This document shows, piece after piece, positions 15,237 through 19,157 of a DNA stretch of 19,157 nucleotides; position 1 is the stretch's first letter; each line of letters begins with the position of its first letter. Under the pieces are notes generated by a model. That model was not told the DNA's origin and made no database searches. It saw only the letters and a program-made list of their open reading frames with translations. Position numbers and translations under genes: made by a program. Source of the stretch: Gemmatimonadota bacterium (GTDB lineage Bacteria > Gemmatimonadota > Gemmatimonadetes > Palauibacterales > Palauibacteraceae); the NCBI GenBank assembly GCA_030598525.1, contig JAUVPT010000013.1, positions 1-19,157 of the forward strand, read 5' to 3'.

Positions 15237-16280
15237 ATGACTGACCTTCCGCGCAGGCTCGTCGCCTGGATGTACTCGGACCGGTATCCCACCTGGTCCA
15301 TGCCGGAGTCCACCGTTCAATCAGTTGAAGCGGCCCTTGGCCCGGGTTGGGTAGTGGACGCCGTTCGCGAGCCGACCTTTGCCGGGGGCGACGGAAGCCG
15401 CGAGATCCCGGCTGCTCTGCTGGCAGCGGTGGCCGAGGCTGAGATCTACTTCGGGTTCGGAATCGCACGGAACGTGTTCTCCGCCGCTCCCCGGCTCCGC
15501 TGGGTGCACTCCGCGGCGGCTGGCGCTCGGGCCTCGCTTTTCCGGGAAATGAGGGAGAGCGAGGTCGTTTTCACCAATTCCGCCGGAATCTATGCAGATC
15601 CGCTTGCCGAGTGGGCCATGGCAGCCGTGCTCTACTTCGCCCGCGGGCTGGACATCGCGGCGCGCGGCCGACGGGAGCGCCGGTGGCCGTACGACGAGAT
15701 GGCGGCCTTCGGGCACCCGCAGCGCGAGGTCGCCGGCAGCACCATGGGGATCGTGGGGTACGGCGGAATCGGTCAGGTCCTTGGCAAGCGAGCGAAGGCC
15801 CTCGGAATGCGGGTACTCGCGGTGCGCTCGAGGGTCTCGGATGGCGTGCCGGAGGGGGCGGACGAGAGCTTCGGCCCGGAGGGGCTCGCCGAGGTCCTGG
15901 AGCGCAGCCACTACCTGGCCCTGAGCCTGCCGGAGACATCGTCCACCACCGGCTTGATCGGGGCTCCCGAACTCGCACGAATGCGCCCCGACAGCGTCTT
16001 GTTGAACCTGTCCCGAGGTGGCATAGTGGACGAGGACGCGCTCGTCGCCGCGCTCGGTTCGGAGCGAATCCGTGGCGCGGCCCTCGACGTGTTCCGGGAG
16101 GAGCCACTTCCGACCGAAAGTCCGCTCTGGACCCTCGACAACGTGCTGATCACGCCACACGCCGGCGCGATCTCGCCCCGGTTCTGGGAGCGGGAGACGG
16201 ACCTCATGGTGCGCAATATCGGGCACTATCTGGCGGGTGGCCGGATGGAAAACGTGGTAGACAAGACACGGGGCTACTAA
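15237..16280 (+). CDS. D-2-hydroxyacid dehydrogenase (NAD(P)-dependent, glyoxylate/hydroxypyruvate reductase-like)
   Basis: A 347-residue member of the D-isomer-specific 2-hydroxyacid dehydrogenase family, which interconverts 2-oxoacids and D-2-hydroxyacids with NAD(P)H. The Rossmann motif is GYGGIG at 174-179. The catalytic triad is in place: Arg260 (NLSRGGIVDE), Glu289 (DVFREEPLP) and His308 (ITPHAG). Between them LSLPETSSTTGLIG and the WTLDNVLITPHAGA end are standard. The N-terminal substrate domain is divergent, so the substrate is open; glyoxylate, hydroxypyruvate or another small 2-oxoacid is possible. The stop codon TAA is directly followed by the GTG of the PilT-like gene, with no spacer, so the two are almost certainly co-transcribed. 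A possible ribosome site (AGGAG at 15216-15220) is rather far, 16 nt before the ATG. Confidence 0.9.
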   Translation: MTDLPRRLVAWMYSDRYPTWSMPESTVQSVEAALGPGWVVDAVREPTFAGGDGSREIPAALLAAVAEAEIYFGFGIARNVFSAAPRLRWVHSAAAGARASLFREMRESEVVFTNSAGIYADPLAEWAMAAVLYFARGLDIAARGRRERRWPYDEMAAFGHPQREVAGSTMGIVGYGGIGQVLGKRAKALGMRVLAVRSRVSDGVPEGADESFGPEGLAEVLERSHYLALSLPETSSTTGLIGAPELARMRPDSVLLNLSRGGIVDEDALVAALGSERIRGAALDVFREEPLPTESPLWTLDNVLITPHAGAISPRFWERETDLMVRNIGHYLAGGRMENVVDKTRGY

Positions 16281-17384
16281 GTGCAAAGACTGATTCAGGC
16301 GGCGGTCGACCGCGGAGCCAGCGTCATCCACATCAAGGCTGGCGATGTCCTTCGGGCCAGGATCGAGGGGAAGATCGTCAAGCTCTCGAACCAGGTGTTC
16401 ACCGAGGAAGAGACGGTGAAGATCGCGTTGAAGCTGATCGCGAGCGAGAAGGACCGGGAGCGCTTTGACGAAATCCGGGACTACGACACGTCCTGGGGCC
16501 TGAAAGGCGTGGGACGATTCCGGATCAACATCTCGCGGCAGCGCGGTACGGTCATGGTCGTCATGCGGGTCATCCCACTGAAGGTCCCGACCCTGGAGGA
16601 GCTATTCCTTCCCTCGATCCTCGGCGAAATCGCGGAGACCGAGCACGGGCTGGTTCTGGTCACCGGAGCGGTGGGCACCGGCAAGAGCACTACGCAGGCG
16701 GCCATGATCCAATGGATCAATGAACGCCACAAGAAGCACGTCATCACGCTCGAAGATCCGATCGAGTATCTGCACACGGAGGACGTCAGCACGGTGACCC
16801 AGCGTGAGGTGGGCGTGGACACCGCGTCCTTCCACTCCGGGTTGCGCGCGGCGCTTCGGCAGGACCCGGACGTCATCCTGATTGGCGAGATGAGGGACCG
16901 CGCGACGATCGGAACGGCCCTGCGGGCGGCCGAATTGGGTCAGCTCGTGATCTCCACTCTTCCGACGCCGAGCGCGGTCGGGGCGATCAACTACGTTCTC
17001 GCCGCGTTTCCCGAAGAGGAACGCGAGATGGCCCGCATTCGGATGGCGGACGCGCTCAAGGCGGTCATCGCGCAGCGACTGCTTCCACGAAGGGACATGG
17101 ATCGCCAGGTACCGGCGGTCGAGATACTCCGGGTCACGGGTGCCGTCCGCGACTGCATTCTCAACCTGAGCCCCGTCGACGAGATCACGAGCCTCATGGA
17201 GAGCGGCCGGGAGGCGTACGGGATGCAGTCGTTCCAGCAGCACCTGCAGGACCTCGTGCAGTCGGGCATGGTCGAATACGAGGTCGCCAGGACGGCGGCA
17301 CCCAGTCCGAGTGACTTCGAGCTGGCGATGCAGACGCTCGGTGGGGCCGCCCCGGATCCGACGCGCGGGGACGTCCAGCTATGA
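16281..17384 (+). CDS. PilT/PilU-family type IV pilus ATPase with altered His box
   Basis: A 367-residue secretion-type AAA ATPase of the PilT group, whose known members power pilus retraction at the inner membrane. The N-terminal domain has ASVIHIKAGDVLRARIEGK, a variant of the usual SDLHLxxG start. The core shows Walker A GAVGTGKST at 129-137, the Asp box ITLEDPIEYLH, VTQREVG, and Walker B DPDVILIGEMRDRATI. The His box, normally GHLVxxTLHT, reads GQLVISTLPTP at 220-230, so Gln221 and Pro228 replace both histidines. The arginine-rich and hexamer-contact regions look intact, and GMQSFQQHLQDLV matches the PilT C-terminal element. GTG 16281 must be the start or lie near it, because an in-frame TAA directly precedes it. 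Its stop overlaps the aldolase start as ATGA. No other pilus gene is here. It could be a divergent PilT paralogue with a regulatory or altered motor role. Confidence 0.88.
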   Translation: MQRLIQAAVDRGASVIHIKAGDVLRARIEGKIVKLSNQVFTEEETVKIALKLIASEKDRERFDEIRDYDTSWGLKGVGRFRINISRQRGTVMVVMRVIPLKVPTLEELFLPSILGEIAETEHGLVLVTGAVGTGKSTTQAAMIQWINERHKKHVITLEDPIEYLHTEDVSTVTQREVGVDTASFHSGLRAALRQDPDVILIGEMRDRATIGTALRAAELGQLVISTLPTPSAVGAINYVLAAFPEEEREMARIRMADALKAVIAQRLLPRRDMDRQVPAVEILRVTGAVRDCILNLSPVDEITSLMESGREAYGMQSFQQHLQDLVQSGMVEYEVARTAAPSPSDFELAMQTLGGAAPDPTRGDVQL

Positions 17385-18289
17385 ACCTGGACGGTGTGTT
17401 CCTGCCGGTCACTACGCCGTTCGATTCGACGACCGGAGATCCCGACCTCGACTCTTTTGCAGCGAACATCCGCGCATGGAGCGCCCACCCCATCGCGGGC
17501 CTGGTCGTGGGCGGATCGACGGGAGAGCAGGCCCTGCTCGACGAGGACGAACTCCTGGCGCTGGTGGCCCGGGGGGCCCGCTCCCGCCGCGACGGAATGG
17601 CACTGATTGCAGGAACGGGGGCCGAGTCCACGCGTGCGACGATTCGGCTGTGCGACCTGACGGCTCGCGAGGGGGCTGATGCGGTGCTCGTGAAGCCGCC
17701 CTCGTACTATCGCGGCCGCATGTCTCCAGAGGCGATCCGCACCTATTTCCTCGCCGTGGCGGATGCCTCTCCCGTTCCGGTGATCCTGTACCATGTGCCC
17801 AAGTTCGTACCCGTGGACGTGGTACCGGAACTCGCCGGAGAGTTGGCGCGCCACCACAACATTGCGGGCATCAAGGACTCTTCCGGCGACATTCATAACC
17901 TCGGGGCGGTGTGCGAGGCGGTGGGCGAGCGTGGCACCGTCGTCGTCGGCGCGGGTACGCTGCTGTATTCCGGATTGGAAATCGGCGCCCGCGGCGGCAT
18001 CATCGCGGTAGGCCTGTTGGCCACCGGTGCGGCCTGCGAGCTGTATCGTACGTATATGGCGGGTCGCTCGGCCGAAGCCGGGCGTCTCCAGGAGCGCATC
18101 GGACCGCTCCACAAGAAAGTGGTAGCCGGCACCGGCGTGCCGGGTGTCAAACACGGCCTCGATTTACTCGGAATGGCAGGCGGTCCCCCCCGCCCGCCGC
18201 TCCTCCCCTCGACCGGGCGTGAGCGGGAGGAAGTGGCCGAGGCCCTGGAACGTGCGGGCCTCGTGCCCGGTGTACCCCAAGGCATCTGA
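17381..18289 (+). CDS. Dihydrodipicolinate synthase-superfamily aldolase, 4-hydroxy-2-oxoglutarate aldolase-like
   Basis: A 302-residue class I (Schiff-base) aldolase of the DapA/NanA superfamily. The Schiff-base lysine is K165 in GIKDSSGD, Tyr137 in YHVP is the catalytic tyrosine and GSTGE at 45-49 forms the carboxylate loop. The residue five after Tyr137, an Arg in true DapA (YNVPSRT), is Phe142, so aspartate-semialdehyde binding is not expected. Instead SYYRGRMSPEA, TGVPGVKHGLDLLG and GGPPRPPL resemble mammalian HOGA1. That enzyme cleaves 4-hydroxy-2-oxoglutarate to pyruvate and glyoxylate, late in hydroxyproline breakdown. This comparison is from memory of HOGA1, so the substrate is likely but unproved. 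The ATG overlaps the PilT-like stop (ATGA), with GGGGA nine nt upstream. purA follows after 29 nt. Automatic annotation may call it dapA. Confidence 0.9.
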   Translation: MNLDGVFLPVTTPFDSTTGDPDLDSFAANIRAWSAHPIAGLVVGGSTGEQALLDEDELLALVARGARSRRDGMALIAGTGAESTRATIRLCDLTAREGADAVLVKPPSYYRGRMSPEAIRTYFLAVADASPVPVILYHVPKFVPVDVVPELAGELARHHNIAGIKDSSGDIHNLGAVCEAVGERGTVVVGAGTLLYSGLEIGARGGIIAVGLLATGAACELYRTYMAGRSAEAGRLQERIGPLHKKVVAGTGVPGVKHGLDLLGMAGGPPRPPLLPSTGREREEVAEALERAGLVPGVPQGI

Positions 18290-18307
18290 CCAACCAGCCC
18301 TTCGGGC

Positions 18308-18312
18308 GGGAG
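18308..18312 (+). promoter_or_regulatory. Shine-Dalgarno site supporting the purA TTG start
   Basis: GGGAG lies 6 nt before TTG 18319, which favours that codon over later GTG codons inside the first conserved strand. Confidence 0.55.
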
Positions 18313-18318
18313 CCACAA

Positions 18319-19157
18319 TTGTTCGACGATAAGACGCGGTGTGTTGTGCTGGTGGGCGTCCAGTGGGGCGACGAGGGGAAGGGCAAGATCACCGACGTGC
18401 TGGCCGAGCAGGCCACACTGGTGGCCCGGTACCAGGGAGGGGCGAACGCGGGTCACACCGTGCTGGTGGACGAGGACGAGTTCATCCTGCACCTGATTCC
18501 CTCTGGAGCCCTTTACCCGGATGTACGCTGCATCCTGGGCAACGGAGTGGTACTCGATCCGAAGACGCTGATCGACGAGATCGAGATGCTGCAGTCTCGT
18601 GGCGTCGAGATCGAAGGCCGGCTGGGGGTTTCGCGGCGCGCCCATCTCGTGTTGCCGTACCACAAGCAGCTCGATGGGGCGAAGGAAGCGGCCAAGGGAG
18701 CCGGCCGGATCGGCACCACGAAGCGCGGGATCGGGCCCGCCTACCGCGACAAGATCTCGCGGAACGGTCTCCGAGTCTGTGACCTGGCGGATCGCGACTA
18801 CTGCTGGGATGTGGTGCGGGAGGGTGCGGCCGCAGCCAACGCCCTGCTGGCGTATTTCGGGGTCGAGGAACGCGCCGACCCGGACGCCGTGATGTCCGAG
18901 CTTGCCGCGCTGACGCCACGCCTGCTGGCCCTCGGCACGGATTCCGGGGCCGAGATCCGCGCGGAACTCGCGCAAGGAGGACGAGTCCTGCTCGAGGGGG
19001 CGCAGGGATCGCTGCTCGACGTGGACCACGGCACGTACCCGTTCGTGACCTCGTCCAACACGACGGCCGGGGGCGCAGCCGCCGGGGTCGGAATCGGCCC
19101 CACCCTCATCGACGAAGTGCTCGGGGTGGTCAAAGCGTACACCACCCGCGTGGGGGC
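18319..19157 (+). CDS. purA: Adenylosuccinate synthetase, N-terminal two-thirds (3' end outside window)
   Basis: The frame is open from TTG 18319 to the window edge (279 complete codons), against about 430 residues in full-length PurA. The enzyme joins IMP and aspartate with GTP to give adenylosuccinate, the first committed step to AMP. The start CVVLVGVQWGDEGKGK contains the catalytic Asp18 in the GDEGKGK loop (17-23). NAGHT places the catalytic His at 46, both shifted by five from E. coli Asp13/His41. ILGNGVVLDP, GTTKRGIGPAYRDK, EGAQGSLLDVDHGTYPFVTSSNTT and the AGVGIGP segment are all strongly conserved. The TTG start has a GGGAG six nt upstream and gives a normal-length N-terminus. It lies 29 nt after the aldolase gene, so it is probably the last visible gene of that run. 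Nothing suggests it is broken; it is only cut by the window. Confidence 0.96.
   Translation, partial: MFDDKTRCVVLVGVQWGDEGKGKITDVLAEQATLVARYQGGANAGHTVLVDEDEFILHLIPSGALYPDVRCILGNGVVLDPKTLIDEIEMLQSRGVEIEGRLGVSRRAHLVLPYHKQLDGAKEAAKGAGRIGTTKRGIGPAYRDKISRNGLRVCDLADRDYCWDVVREGAAAANALLAYFGVEERADPDAVMSELAALTPRLLALGTDSGAEIRAELAQGGRVLLEGAQGSLLDVDHGTYPFVTSSNTTAGGAAAGVGIGPTLIDEVLGVVKAYTTRVG

Noticed and set aside
13944..15320. 458-codon minus-strand open frame over trpS
   Set aside because: Antisense to the full set of TrpS motifs and lacks any family signature.
16281..17384. PilT-like gene as a pseudogene
   Set aside because: The frame is intact, Walker A, Asp box and Walker B are kept, and it is translationally coupled on both sides. 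Altered His-box residues alone do not make it broken.
16991..19029. Two long minus-strand open frames over the aldolase and purA
   Set aside because: Both are antisense to clearly conserved enzymes and have shadow-type composition.

Overview
The window is a GC-rich (clearly above 60 % by eye), gene-dense bacterial chromosome segment with no sign of mobile DNA. It encodes a TamB-type outer-membrane biogenesis protein, so the host has two membranes. The mix of TamB, HtpX, a PspA module with YbjN/CesT-like and PspB-like partners, and frequent GTG/TTG starts would suit Gemmatimonadota or a relative. That taxonomic call is inference only; nothing here fixes the phylum.

Layout. (1) 1-8575, plus strand, tightly packed: the 3' part of tamB, an HtpX-type M48 membrane protease, a diacylglycerol-kinase-family lipid kinase, lysA (last step of lysine synthesis) and uvrA (nucleotide excision repair). 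Spacings run from an 11-nt overlap to 46 nt. (2) 8576-10237, plus strand: a 132-bp leader with a candidate sigma70 promoter and a perfect inverted repeat. It is followed by three coupled genes: a PspB-like membrane/coiled-coil protein, a YbjN/CesT-like protein and PspA with an acidic repetitive tail. (3) 10238-11361: a terminator hairpin between convergent units, then the minus-strand pair queE-queD for 7-deazaguanine synthesis. (4) 11455-13206: glutamine-hydrolysing asparagine synthetase, divergent from queE, with a candidate promoter placed for a leaderless mRNA. (5) 13213-14049, minus strand: an inositol-monophosphatase-family (SuhB-like) enzyme, convergent with asnB at only 6 bp. (6) 14193-19157, plus strand: trpS, a D-2-hydroxyacid dehydrogenase, a PilT-like ATPase, a DapA-superfamily aldolase that looks like 4-hydroxy-2-oxoglutarate aldolase, and the 5' two-thirds of purA, which runs off the end.

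Most genes are housekeeping. The parts worth a closer look are the three-gene PspA module with its leader, the PilT-like ATPase in which both histidines of the His box are replaced, and the dehydrogenase/ATPase/aldolase string whose two enzymes could share glyoxylate as an intermediate. Seven of the fourteen genes with a visible 5' end appear to start with GTG or TTG.

No stretch longer than 143 bp lacks a gene. No tRNA, rRNA, CRISPR array, insertion sequence or attachment site was seen. Residue numbers below count from the start codon chosen in each entry.
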